From Galerina marginata (lineage: Eukaryota > Basidiomycota > Agaricomycetes > Agaricales > Galerinaceae): DNA of 64,000 nt. Numbering within the stretch: position 1 is the stretch's first letter; every line of letters starts with the position of its first letter. The stretch is taken from the NCBI GenBank assembly GCA_023014335.1, contig JAECYW010000027.1:124001-188000 (forward strand), written 5' to 3'. Positions 9,600 through 21,650 of this stretch are shown here, one piece after another. Made by a program: the position numbers and the translations under genes. The notes beneath the pieces were generated by a model. The model saw only the letters and a program-made list of their open reading frames with translations. It did no database searches and was not told the DNA's origin.

Positions 9600-12500
9600 C
9601 GATGTTAGAAATTCCGCTATGATCCTCAAGCAGGCCCCGAGGTGCTTCTCGAGTCGTTCACGCTGGCAGGACATTCGGTACGAGTTTCAAAGACTCGGAC
9701 TCAGGTCATGGCTCAGCCGCGTACGAAGATCGTACAACTACACGCGCTAACCCAAGTACTTGAGGCGATATTGAAAGTGATGACGTGCCCAACAGCCAAA
9801 ACGAAATTGGTCACCAAAACACAAAACTCGATAAAGAAGCGGCTGGGTATGTTGACTTCGACATCCGAACCATCAAGGCCGACGATAGTATGGAATATCG
9901 TCCTGAGGAATGAAGATTGGAGAGCCATGACATGGTCCTGGTAATCGAGGCGAAAACGGGACCAGAAGCACCAAAGTCGAGAGTGGAAAGACTGCAAACG
10001 TTGACGTTGATGTCCGAACCACCAAGGCCGACGCTCACGAGGGCGATCATCCTAACGAACGGAAAGCACGAAATTGGTTTCGAAAAACGTCCTCCAGATC
10101 TAGGCACCGCTACGGGCCGGAAGTTCCGGCAGTCAGGACCCGTCTTCTCCTCTCCTCCTTCCCCTTTTCGCTGTGAACGTAGACTCCAGCCCCCACATCC
10201 ACAACCAGAATCCCGTAGTCCTATCCCCAGCCTTGAATCCTACTTCTCCCATAACGCTCTCATGTTCGAAGGGCTGTAAACCCTGTGCCCTGACCTACAG
10301 CGAACTCAGTTAGACGACGTTCCAGTAAAAGGAATCGTCAAACATACGGGCGGAGGCAGAGAGAATGACGAGGACCCCAACGTCGTGTAGCAGCAGGGTG
10401 AAGGCCAGAGATTTTGTAGCTGGTCAAATGGACATGGCCATGGGTGGAAAGGGCGAAAGGCGAGATCCTAAATATGAGGTACTAGGAGAATTGGTAAGAA
10501 GTTGAATATTATACAAAGATCTTGATTCTCACCGAATAGCCAACGCTCGTGGGTAATGACGACGTCATACCGAACCGAGAACAAGGGGATATGGCTTGAG
10601 TTGAAGAGGAGTAATTACGAGGCGAACAGTGGAAGGAATGAACCCAGAAACATCGAGGTAAGGGGGGGAGAAGGAGAGTACGTTGACTTCGATGTTCATA
10701 TCACCAAGGCCGACGATGAAGAGGAAGGTCGTCCTGATGCCTTGCCTCCCACCACCGACTTCACCTTCATCTTCCAATGCTCGTGAATACGATGCCTAAA
10801 CCCGCAGTGAATTAGTTTAGACGACAGTTAGTAGAAGGAGTCGTTAAACGCACGGAATGAGGCGGAGAGAATAACGAGGAGCTCGTCGTCGTGGAGCAGC
10901 GTGAAGACCCGACTTTTCATAGCCGGCCAACTGTACGGGGGTGGAGAGTCAGGAGAGATCCCAAAGACGAAGTACTAGGAGAATTTGTAAGAGGTCGAAT
11001 GTTATACAAAATTCTTCAAGCTCACCGAATAGCCAAGGCTCGTAGGTAATATGTAGCATTGTCGTTTTGCACCGAGAAGAACGGGTATAGAGTATGTGGC
11101 TCTTGTGTTAAAGGAGCGATGACGTGGCGAACATTCAAGGCAAAATTTGTCGCTGAAAAACGGAACACGAACAAAGGAGCGGCTGGGAACGTGTAATACG
11201 ATATCCGAACCACCAAGGCTGACGACGGAGAGAAAGATCGTCCTGGGAAATGGAGGTGGAGAGTGATGACGCGGTGCCAACAGTCAAAGGCGAAATTGAC
11301 CGTTGAAACGCGAAATTCAACGGAAGAGAGGACTGATACAACAAGGCCGACGATGGCAAGGAGAATCGTTCGAAAGAAAGGAATCCCGGGAATTGGTTTC
11401 GAAACGTGAAAAACGCCAATTACATCCAGGCACAGAGGCGGGCCGGCGGTTCCGAAAAGCCCAACCCAGGAGTCGTTTTCTCCTCCCTCCCTCTTCCTTG
11501 GTCGTAGACGTAAAATCCAGCCTAATATCCACGCTTATAAGCCCACGCGTCATCGCCAGTCATCCTCGTCTCTCACCACCGTCCTTCTCTAGCAGCGCTT
11601 TCAACTTCGAAGAACTGTGGGTGATTAAACCCATAGCGAACTGGGTTACACGACGTTCAAGGAGAACGTGTCCGTAGGTGTGCGAGCGGAGGCCTAGAGA
11701 AGGACGAAGAACTCGTCGTCGTTAAGCTGCGTGAAAGCTGAAACTTTCGTGCCAGGTCAAACGGACGCCGAAGGGAAGTAAGTGGAGGTGGAGGGGCGGA
11801 CGAGATGAGAGGTGTGGTGCTATGAACAACCTGCAAGAATTCGTGCCTCCCGAATGGCAAACTTTCGTAGCAAATGACGTTGTCGTCCTGTTCCGGAAAG
11901 AATGGAGATATCGCTCTCGTGTTGAGGGAGCAAGAAGTCGGCACGGGAAGGTTAGGAGACGCATATACTGCAAGCTTTGAGCGCTGAGCGCTGAGGGATT
12001 TCGGTAATGCGATGAAAAAGTAGTGGGTGGGAGGATGCTCCAAGGTCTTCGTCGACTCCTCCACGTTGCCAGCGGCATTGGCGTGATCGGGGTTAGGAAT
12101 TTGAAAAGCTCGAGCGCAGAACATGGCTTAACCGCATAAATGTAGTCACAACGATGTCGACGGATCATTCATCGACTCCTAGACGCAACACGAAAAGAAA
12201 GGAAGCGTTTACGAGTTTGAGGAACTGCATTACTCTATGGAGGATGGAATCCGATGGATAGTCCACGGTATTGTCCTGTAATTTGGCTCGTGAACGGACG
12301 AACAAGGCGAGGTATCGAGAAAATGAGGGCCTTGAGGGACGACAACGATCATCGGATTGTGTGAATAGGAGCAAAGGGATGCGATGATCGATTGCGAGTG
12401 CAGCCGCATGCGCTGGCTCCAGTATTTGAGGCGATGGTGCAAAGGCAAAATTGGCTTGAAAAGTCAAAATCTTGGACGGAGAGGCGGGGTGGGCGATTTT

Positions 12501-12830
12501 CGATGTTGGAACCACCGAGGCTGACGATTGCGAGGAAGATCGTCCTGAGGAATTGAGGTTGAGAGTGATGACGTGGTTTCAATAGTTGAAGGCGAAAGTA
12601 CCCGTTGAAGCTGAAGCGTAAAAGTGGAGAAGAGAGATGCTGGGTACGTTGAATTTGATTTCCGAAGAACCACGGTCGACGATGGCAAGGAGGATCATCC
12701 TAAAAAGAGAGGACAAGAAAATGGCTTCGAAGACGTGACAGAAAAAAACTCGTCCAAATCCAGGCATCGCCGCGGCCCGTGCTACCCGAAATCACCCAGG
12801 AGTGGATCCAACGCTTTCTCGCTTTCTCTC
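9600..12830 (+). repeat. Family R repeat block with six core copies
   Basis: Core copies ('ACCAAGGCCGACGATGG'-like) lie near 9865, 10020, 10705, 11208, 11340, 12511 and 12670; neighbouring cores are about 130-160 bp apart. The 'GCACCG..GCGGGCCGG' segment is seen near 10100, 11430 and 12765, each followed by a TCTCCTCC-type pyrimidine run. The minus-strand tail peptide appears near 10440-10360 ('LAFTLLLHDVGVLVIL') and 10930-10850 ('VFTLLHDDELLVIL'). Open frames here are short, shifted between copies and not called as genes. Confidence 0.7.
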
Positions 12831-12849
12831 TTGTTTCTCTCAAGCTAAT

Positions 12850-13590
12850 TATGCTCGGCTCAGTAGTACAACGCTAAATACATGAATGGATTCTCTTGAT
12901 ATGGCCCCTCCGAACAGGCAGAACAGCGCCTGAACTCCCAACAGACGGAATTTAATCTGACATTTTTTTCACGAAAACTATCCCCTACCTCAACCCCACC
13001 TCCCGAAAAATTTCTCTTCACTTATCTCCGATGTCATATATGATGTATACTAGTTTCTCCGAGTCCTCCACATCTCCATATTCCCTTTCTAGCCAATTCT
13101 ATATTTCCTCATTTCAAATCTATCAGCCTGCTTGCTTTGAATTACGCAGTATCTAAGTAGTTCAATATCTACTTACTCGATCAAAATCATCAAATGAGAG
13201 AGAAACTCTTATACATAAATCTGCTCTCGGCGTAAACCTGGACTTCAGAGTCCAGACATTCAAATATAGACGGCGTAGGGATCTAATACCATCTCGAAAC
13301 TGGGTCCGTCTCTGTATACGCAAAAAAAAGAAAACCTGTGGCCCAGATTGAAGATTCCCAGTACTCAGGAACGAATTTTCACGCTCAAACTTTCAACATC
13401 TCGAACAACTATAACTTCAAATCTTTTACTCGAGTACATCAAAAGAGAACTAACAAGAGTCAACTGACTTCTCCGAAGAGTAAAAAGTAAAAGAATATGT
13501 CTCCTTAAACGCAGTCGCAGCAAACGCAAATGCTACCGAATATTGAGGAACCTTGACGAACTATCAAGCAACCGGAATACACCTTCAAAT
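12850..13590. other. Intergenic, no gene seen
   Basis: AT-rich sequence downstream of the small secreted protein gene. It contains pyrimidine-rich runs near 12960-13130 but no recognisable coding or structured element. Confidence 0.4.
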
Positions 13591-14281
13591 TTAAGTGTGG
13601 AGAACTTGGATGAAGGCGTTGGCTTCATCAAAAGTACACCTTCCCTGCCCAAAACCGTGGGCGGCATTGCATGCACCAGAAAGGAAGCTTGCAACACTGC
13701 CAAAATCGTTTTCTATGACTGGGGTAAGAGGTCTTATAGTTAACCTTACCGCACATTGATCCTTACCTTGATAAAGAACCGTCTGGCCGGTAAAGTTGGT
13801 ACTACAAAAAATATAGCTAAGCGTCAAAGTTTGCACGAAATATCCACCAGACTCACAAAGTAACTTGACAACTGGCAAAGCTGAAAATGAGGAGGTTGGC
13901 CGACGTGCCGACCGCAAATTCCTGAGTGCCGGCGCTGAATAACTGGTTAATAATCACGTCGCAGTCGTTTTGGTTCGGTCCTGTGCCAGGTGCACCGCTG
14001 CAAGTAGATTGGCAAGTCGCGCCACTGAGGTCAAGGATTTGGCGTTTGTGAACTGTCCCGAGGGCCTCGTCAGCGTGCATTGTGGATTCAATGACGCCAT
14101 TTGGCCAAACTGAAAAGCAGCGGGTTAGCCCCTGATATTTTGTCCCCAGAGGTACACGTGTATTGGGAGGCGATTTACCTTTAACCACCGTTCCAATTGC
14201 GTTAGGGTTGTCGGACGGCGCAGCGCTCGTAATAGCGAAGAGAGTAGAAGCACCGAGCAATATAGAGAATACAGAGCGCAT
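13591..14281 (-). CDS. Small secreted cysteine-containing protein (172 aa)
   Basis: Four exons on the minus strand, 14281-14179, 14109-13857, 13801-13767 and 13718-13591, join into 172 codons; introns of 69, 55 and 48 nt have GTAAAT/CAG, GTGAGT/TAG and GTAAGG/CAG borders. The N-terminus is a signal peptide (MRSVFSILLGASTLFAITSA). A dibasic KR near residue 55 ('GTVHKRQIL') could be a Kex2 site. Six cysteines follow: a CQSTC pair, then NDC, ASC, SGAC and GRC, fitting three disulfides in a mature protein of about 115 residues. This is the layout of many basidiomycete small secreted proteins. I do not recognise a named family, and nothing in the sequence shows a toxin or effector role. Confidence 0.75.
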
Positions 14282-14355
14282 GCTTTAGAGATCTTATGAG
14301 TAGATTGGTAGGTTGTGGGCGGTAGCTCACAATGAAGAACCAAGCGAATTGTCTC

Positions 14356-14365
14356 CCTTTTTATA
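14356..14365 (-). promoter_or_regulatory. TATA box of the small secreted protein gene
   Basis: On the minus strand this reads TATAAAAAGG, 75-84 bp upstream of the ATG at 14281, a usual distance for a strongly expressed fungal gene. Confidence 0.6.
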
Positions 14366-14379
14366 CTGTCAAGGCATTT

Positions 14380-15280
14380 AACCCAACCTTACGAATTGAG
14401 TTTCAAACCTTTGCGAGGGATGAAGCGTGAAGCGTTGAAGCGCGGTAGAAAATTGAACATCCTTGGACCCTCGCTAAAAAAAACACCAAGGGGGAAACGA
14501 TCTCCGTGACACCCATAAGGTATAGATGTACTTTTACTTACATTCATTCAAACAAAGGCCCCGTCGCTTCCATCACATATTAAGACAGTGTAGAGTTTCC
14601 TCCTAGGGCCTGCACGGCTTCTGAGAGCGTTCTCTCGCCTAAAAATTATACTTCGAGGGGATATGCCGAGAATCACGTCGATCAGTCAACATTTCATCAT
14701 GAGAATTGAGACTGACTAAAAACTCACGAAGGCCATCCCAAGAAAGAATTATATCAACACATGTGCCGAAGAGCTTTGAATAGTCCCTTCTAATCTCTCT
14801 GATCCTGCAGTGCTTCCAATGTCTGATGATCCAAAAAACACGCCAATTGAGACTCGGAACGATTCAGCGTTGGGTATGAATGAACTCGTATGACTACCTA
14901 CGCCCGCTAACCGTTTAGAAAGGACCTATAAGCTACATCTGGCAGGGCTCCACGCAGATCAAAGCACAACTCTCCAGAAGGGGAACTTAAACGGCAGTGT
15001 AAAAACCCACGAGGTTAATATTAGAGAAGAATCGTCATACATGGCATATTTTAGGCTCATAGACCCGCCCGTCCTCTGAGAAGCAGAAGCAATGAGCAAA
15101 AATATCTTTTATGCCGAAATTATGCGATTGGTGGATTGACCAGGAACATTCGAGGCAAGTATATGACGCAGGTCAAGAGCGTGGTCAGGAGATTCCGGCA
15201 CAGGGATGTTGCCATTCCATTGTTTTGCTTCCTCTTCTTTTCGCATTCATTGTTTTGTTAGCACCGAGTCAGACTACCCT
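14380..15280. other. Intergenic, no gene seen
   Basis: No reading frame of note and no repeat match that I could find within this window. Confidence 0.4.
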
Positions 15281-15284
15281 TGCA

Positions 15285-15410
15285 GCCCGAGGCAGTTGAA
15301 GCTCGGGAAGCGCGTCGAGCAGTGCGCTGTCGCATCGCACGTACTTAGTGGCAATAAGCCAATTATCTAATCTAATCATGCTCGGGCAGCTCGGCAGAGC
15401 AACAATTGAT
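15285..15410 (-). repeat. Diverged inverted copy of the ~210-bp interspersed element
   Basis: Read on the minus strand, it shares the 'GCTCGGGC.GCTCGGGC' and 'GATTAGATTA' segments and a 'CTGCTCGACG' segment with the copies at 18.75 and 32.89 kb, in the same order, but with many differences. Probably an old copy of the same short element. Confidence 0.5.
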
Positions 15411-17022
15411 CGATGATCCTTTTACATATCCGCATGCAGCCTCAGTTACCCCCACGGACATATTCCACCGTTTGTTCGGGATCAAAATTTTTATTTCGCC
15501 AATATTTCTGACTCCTGACACCAGCGAAAGTATGTCGTACAATAACCAGGGGTCCGGCTAAAATTCTAACACACAGGTGGATAAACAATATTCAGGCCTT
15601 CGTAGAAATGAGAGGCTTAAGTCGACACTGCTATGTATTATAAGCCCCAGGATACTGCGTTGTGACCCTATCAACGCTGGCTTGTACGGTGATCTCACGT
15701 CTTTTTACCAATATGACTTGATTAATTGGGGGCCAAGTAAGTGACTAATACAGTGAAATGCTAGAAAGCGTTGTGAGCTCAAAGCTAACGTGCGTTTTCA
15801 GTGGGAAGCTGCGTGTAACGTGGATAATTCTACCCAAGTAAGTTAGCAAAGATCTCGTCGTGAAGGGAACGCGCGGGGATATTCAACTGGGCAATCTATT
15901 ACAAAGAGAAACCAGTAATTAAATGTTTTTAGACGGACAAAATCCCATGAAAGGAGGTTTTCAAGAGAAACTTACGGCCAGAAAAACCTATCTTGCATCG
16001 GTTTGAGAAGGAAAGATGAAAAAGGTTGAGATAAACGCCAAAGTGAGGAGGTCAGCGGATCGGCTCCGGTACGTACCGCATGCAGCGCGATCCTCGAGCG
16101 CGGTACTTATAACCGCACTAGTTTTTTGATGTTTCATGCCTAAATGGGGTGGCACCCTCACAACAGGAGAAAGATGTTTATTTCCGCCTTCAACAAGGAC
16201 GGGGAATGAATCTCCGGAAATTTATTTTAGGTCCTATTTTTATGGTGATCGCGGTGATCTAGGTTTTTTCCATGTTCACTCTCTCTTCCTTTTCTTGGCT
16301 TTCGTTAATTTCAACATTAAATGCCCAGTGGGAAGTACAATGGGACTTTGGTTCACAAATCTCATCCTGGTGTAGTATCCCAGGGCTAGTAAGGAGACGA
16401 AAATTATGACCAGTTGCAATGATGTTCGGTCCTATGGACCTTCCGACTTGTATTAAGCGCGGTTTGTTCGACAAGGGCTCTATAGGCCGAATCCCAGAGA
16501 TTATAAATTCCTCGTCATTCATACGGTGAGTCACGGTGGTGAGGCCTCAAGGCCACTGGAATCGCCCTAGACCGGTATGATGAGAGCCGTGATTGTGCTT
16601 ACATTTCACTTGAAAGCATGACGGCACAACACTAATGTTTGGACGTGATTTGAATGGAATGCTGAGAGTAAGGATCAACGTTTAACATTTAACAGTGAAA
16701 TATTAGCAGGATTGCTGAAGGTACAAATCCAATGCCTCTGCTTGCTTCCTGTTGTTCCCTACCTTTGATGTATCCTTTAGTGTAACAATTGACGCGTACA
16801 TATAGAGAGTGTTCCAAGTCTCAGAAGTGGTTGGTGCCCAATAAAATTATCCGGCGCTTAATGTAAGTGACCGAAGCCCCCGATACGGCTGCATCCATAT
16901 GGAGAAATGCAGGAATTGAATGGTTGACCATCTGTTTCCGGGGAGAAACTTACCGATAACCACAATGGATACTATATATTGCGTACTTTTCAATCTGAAA
17001 ACACTGACCTTCTTTTCACCAG
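15411..17022. other. Intergenic, no gene seen
   Basis: Upstream of the DUF6533-type gene. Several short frames exist near 16.1-16.5 kb, but none has introns, composition or motifs that persuade me. Confidence 0.4.
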
Positions 17023-18669
17023 ATGTCGATTTCTACCAGCGAGTTATCAACAGGATACGTCGACAGCCTTTGGGATGTTCAGATCTCACGCTATGCACGA
17101 AGTTGGTCTCCGTGACATCATCCTCAGCACCCTTTCTGACTACCTGCAGTTTCCTCAATTACACTGGTTCTGTATGAATTCTGTAAGCAAACACGGTCAT
17201 TTCTAACGGCCCTGCCTCAACCATTCGAAGTGATAACAATAAGTGACGAGGTGCGCCAAACAGAAGGATCCCCTTGCTAACTTAAACAATTTTCGATCTA
17301 ATCCGGCTGTATTAGGTGAAGCTGATCTGGGTATCTTTTTCAGTTTCATTGAGGCAGACTCCAAGTTGATGAAGCGACTGATCAGAAAGTCAAGTGGTCG
17401 TATGTGACCATCTTATATTTCTTAGTGAGTATTTGGAATTGATTTTAATACCTACAACTCTCTAAACACGCAGGCAGAATCGGTACTACCTCTTGGCTAT
17501 CAGCATGTGAGGAAATGTTTACACTCGCTCATCATGTTTGACTTTAATTTACCACTCAATTCAGCTTCAACCTCTACGGTAAATACATGCTTATTATACC
17601 GATCCGTTCCAATTCTAACTAGGTTTTAATAGCTCGCTATACTCCAAATCTCACCGATAAAGTTCGTTATTGGCATATAAAATCGTGATCTTTCTCTATC
17701 TCACCTGGTCTTATTCCAGTTGTACGCTGTCCGGCCGTCATTCTTACAATATGAGCTCAATGGCTGACGCAACCCGTGCCCAACCCAAAAAACCATTACA
17801 GCTGTAGGTATGGCTATTTAAATACCTGCTCAATGTGATTAACATGCGCCCGTAGGTTCTGGATTTTTCCAAGAAGAAGGGTGGACTGGTTTATTTTCGC
17901 TTATGGCGGCACAAAGTCATTGATAAATTAGACTAAGAAAGATAAGAAAGCTAAAATTTTCCAAATGTTATAGGCATTCTCCAAGTTCGCGTTTACGGTC
18001 TCTATACACTCAACAAAAAGATCCTCGCATTGATGATCACTTGCTACATAATATTGTCCGCCATTTCTGCTTGGATAGTGGGAGTTAGTCTAAAAGGGTT
18101 TGACGGTACTTGCAAACCATTCATTAGTCTCTTTCGAAAAGAACTATCTGACTCTCCATTTTTTAGTCACCACACTTGTTGTTCCCGGAGGAAAGACCTG
18201 TGTCATCACACCAGTGTCCAATGTCGGATATGCATACTGGATTCCCATACTCACATTCGACTTCATGCTGTTTTCCCTTGTAGTTATCAAAGGCGTGAAG
18301 GAATACCAAGACTACGGATCCTCAATATTTCGTGGGGGCAGAAGCTTGCTGGCTATCCTTGTCAGAGATTCGGTGCTTTATTTTCTTGTGTATGTGGTCT
18401 TCCTGTGCGGCTAATTTGGATGCACGACGGCTAATTTTGGAGATTGCATAGCATTCTCGTTGCCTATATCGTATCCTTAGCGTTTTGGTTAACGGAACGG
18501 GTATTCACCATTTAATTCTGCAGAAATCTTATGACCAACCCTATTTTCTATCCAGATAGCAATTTACGAGGCACCGGCTACTTTTTCATATGCGTTTTCG
18601 TGGGCACTGGCAAGTCGCATCTTGTTCAATTTACGCGCAACAAACAATATGAGTACGGCTCAGCTTTAG
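17023..18669 (+). CDS. DUF6533-type multi-pass membrane protein
   Basis: Exons read by eye: 17023-17101, 17150-17182, 17231-17250, 17316-17330, 17386-17424, 17478-17506, 17565-17578, 17633-about 17661, an unresolved part between 17662 and 17855, then 17856-17915, 17974-18105, 18167-18389, 18452-18500 and 18556-18669. The splice gives the DUF6533 signature 'YEFLITISDEVKLIW', then 'KVKWSYVTILYFL', 'NRYYLLAISI', later 'GWTGLFSLM', 'ILQVRVYGLYTLNKKIL' and a last helix before 'ASRILFNLR'. This is the helix pattern of the large basidiomycete family of about seven-helix proteins with an N-terminal DUF6533 domain, whose role is unknown. Two internal exons are only 14-15 nt. The 17662-17855 junctions could not be fixed, so either an exon was missed or the gene is damaged there. 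Confidence 0.7.
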
Positions 18670-18753
18670 TTACTCGTGTAAGATGGTAACAAGCATAGAA
18701 TAATTTCGTTCCTCCAATAAGTTTTAAAGGCCATTTGCCTGACGATGTACTCT

Positions 18754-18969
18754 AGTAGTGGCCTCTGGCCCGAGCAGCCCGAGCCTTTGATTAGATTAAA
18801 TAGAGTAGATTGCATCAGCGGCTGTGCACGGTTGTGCAAGCGAGTTTCCTGGTTGAGGAATCCATTCGCACCTTGCCCGCAACGCTATACTGCGCGGCTG
18901 CTCGACGAGCTATCCGAGCTTTGCCTGACCCGAGGTGCCAGGGTAGGTCTGATAGGCCTATCCCAACGG
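18754..18969 (+). repeat. ~210-bp short interspersed element, copy 1
   Basis: It starts 'GTAGTGGCCTCTGGCCCGAG', has 'ATCAGCGGCTGTGCACGG' and 'TTGCCCGCAACGCTATACTG' inside, and ends with the small palindrome GATAGGCCTATC followed by CCAACGG. It matches 32891-33099 over its length with scattered differences. No coding capacity and no clear tRNA-like A and B boxes, so its class (SINE or MITE remnant) is open. Confidence 0.7.
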
Positions 18970-19440
18970 CCTTCACGAAATCCCGGGATCAGCACAGAGG
19001 TAAATAGCAAAGCCTTCTCTATTTACCTAAAGAGCAGTGAGTAAATTTGGAGATATACAACTCAGAGAAGGTAAGGCTTCAGGACTTCATGAAGTTGCAG
19101 ATGGTTCGCCTTGAGCTAAGGAGAGGGAGCGGGGTTACTTGAAAAATAGAATCCGACGTGGAACTAGAACAGACTCGGATGTGCCTATTTTTCACAGATA
19201 GATGGGTAATAGAAAAACGGATGATAGACCTCCCTTCTCAATCAGCGCCCACTGTCCCACGTTGCAGATCCCAAATAATTTTGTGCTTTAAAATATGTCG
19301 AGACTCGAGAAAACAGAACACGATGCCCGGGTGGTGCCTGATTTTTAAGTTCTTTCTTTTATTCATCCTAGACAATTGTTTTTTCAGATTTATCGTCACT
19401 CCAAAGTTTAACAAGGAGCAGAGATATTGAAAACGTAGTC
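18970..19440. other. Intergenic, no gene seen
   Basis: Lies between the short element and the next R block. A frame at 19158-19430 is AT-rich with no recognisable motif and is not called. Confidence 0.35.
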
Positions 19441-21650
19441 ACTACCAGAATCAATTTAGGGTGTATTCGTCACGGATGAAAAAATATGACGGTACAAGTG
19501 CACCGTGAAAGAACGGCGAGGGTGCTGAACAGTTCGCAAACTGCGGATAAAATAAGCTGCAGAGAAGGGATCTTCGGATAAAGTTGGTTGAAGATGTTTG
19601 AGACCGTCCTAAAAAGACGGTGAGTCTGGTCCACGGCAGTACAAGTGGACTAGCCCGCGTTCGATAGATTTTGGGATCAAACCACTAAGTAAGGGGCAAC
19701 AAAGATAGGAACAAGCCTTCTGACGGGAAGAGCATTCTGAGTTCCGTGGAATAATCGCAGGAGAAGCTGTAGAGCCCAAAACGCAAAGGTGGGAAGGAGA
19801 CGGCGGGCGCAAAGTCTGAAATTCGGGCCAGTACGGCTGACGATGAAGGGGTTAACGCCGAAGAAATGCGTACAGGGAACTGATTTCGTCTCGAAGGCCA
19901 GAAAAATGGGATATTCTGAACGCAAGCATAACCTTCAGCAGGCAGGTTTAGCAAAAGATACTTGAGATCATGCCAAATGAAGGCGAGTACGGACTTCCGA
20001 GCTTTCTAGGCGTAGTACAAAAATAAAGGTCGACAATCGAAGACGCAATAGTACGAGAATGCAAGTGAGCCAGGTCTTCGACAGTGACGAACCGACTGAG
20101 CGGGCCAGAAAGGATGGAACAGGCCTTCCGAGTTCCATGTAATGATCGCGGCGTCAAAACAGACAGACATAAGAACCTCCACTCCCAAGAAGTCTTAATT
20201 TCCTGCACAATTTTTCGACATCTCCCAGATGGTAACGTCGTCAGTAGTAGAAGTCGGAACATATCAGGCAGGCCGTTCCCCGATTCCCAGCTCTAAAGAG
20301 AGGGAATAAGGCTGTTTATTGCGGAGAAGCATAGCTGGCCCACCTACGGCAGGTACTATTGAGGTATATCTCGAAGACCTGAAAAATGACATACCCCTGA
20401 TCCAGGCGTCGCCCCGGGGCAAGGACAAGCAGCAAGCTCAGTCAAGAATGCATCTCTCCTCGTCGTCCACCTTGTTTTTTCTTGCGAGCGAATACATCCT
20501 CGCGCGCCGATAGCCTACATACATCCTCAGGTTACAAGAATAGTCTCTCCTCAATCCCCGTCCTCCTCCCCACCCCCGTTCTCGTTCCTGGCCCTCACAT
20601 CCACCCGCCAGTTATATCCAACCTTCTTCCCTCCAGCCTTCCTCCACGCCAACGTTCATCTCAACTACTAGCTCTAAACTTCCATGCCCCAAGGTTTCCG
20701 TCGACTCCTTCATGTTTCGGATGGCCCGTGTTCAAAAAGCTCGACCTCAGGACACGGCCCAGTCGCAGAAATGTCGCCACAACGTCGATAGATCGTTCAT
20801 CGACTCCCAGGCGCAACACGGGGAAAAAAGACGCGGTTCAGAAGCTTGGGAACCGTTTTACGGATTCGGCGGCTGGATATCCAGCGGTACGGTTAATACC
20901 TCAACTAGGCGCGCGAGGAAATGGATGCCTAGGTTGAGCATTTGCATAACTGAATCGTCAAAGGTAACCCTGAGACAGGGAAAGATTACGAGTACGAGTA
21001 CGAGCAGCAGCCGTCGACGAGTAAACGTCAACAAAAATCCAGCTGCATGTAAGAGTACAGCCGCACACGAAGGCCAAAGTACTTGAGATGATCTCGAAAG
21101 TGATGACGTGGTCCGTGCAGTCAAAACAAAAAAAGTGAAATTGGTCGCCGAAAAGTTAAAGGCGAGAGAAGAGAGGCGGATACGTCGACTTCGATGTTTT
21201 AACTACTCAAATCGTAGCCAACGATAGTGAACAAACTCGTCTTGAAGAATGAAGTGACGAGATGCACACAATCAAAGGCGAAATCGGGGTCTGAAACACC
21301 AAAGTCGAGAGTCAACAGCCTGCACACGTTGAATTCGATGCCCGAACCACCAAGGCCGACGATGGCGAGGGCGATCACCCAGATGAACGGAGGGCAGGAA
21401 ACTTGCTTTCGAAGATCTCTTCCAGGTCCAGGCACCGCCGCGGGCCGGCGGTTCCGGCAAGCCAGACGCCTTCTCCTCCTCCCCCTCCTCCTCGGTTGCG
21501 AACGTAAACGCCAGCCTAACATCCACGCCTATCAGCATACACCTCACCACCACCCTCTCTTCGCCTCCCACCATCGATTGGTCTAAAAGCATCTTCATCT
21601 TCCAAAGACCACGAACACGCTGCCTAATCCAAGATCGAAACAGGGTTAAA
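19440..21650 (+). repeat. Segment duplicated at 31.6-33.7 kb (family R)
   Basis: This segment matches about 31.6-33.7 kb in order: 'GAACCGACTGAG' near 20090, 'AGAACCTCCACTCCCAAGAA' near 20170, 'ACATCCTCGCGCGCCGATAG' near 20495, 'AAGACGCGGTTCAGAAGCTT' near 20830, 'GGATATCCAGCGGTACGG' near 20875 and 'TAATACCTCAACTAGGCGCG' near 20894, followed by an R core near 21345. The 32.89-kb short element is absent here, so this copy keeps its empty site. Confidence 0.7.
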
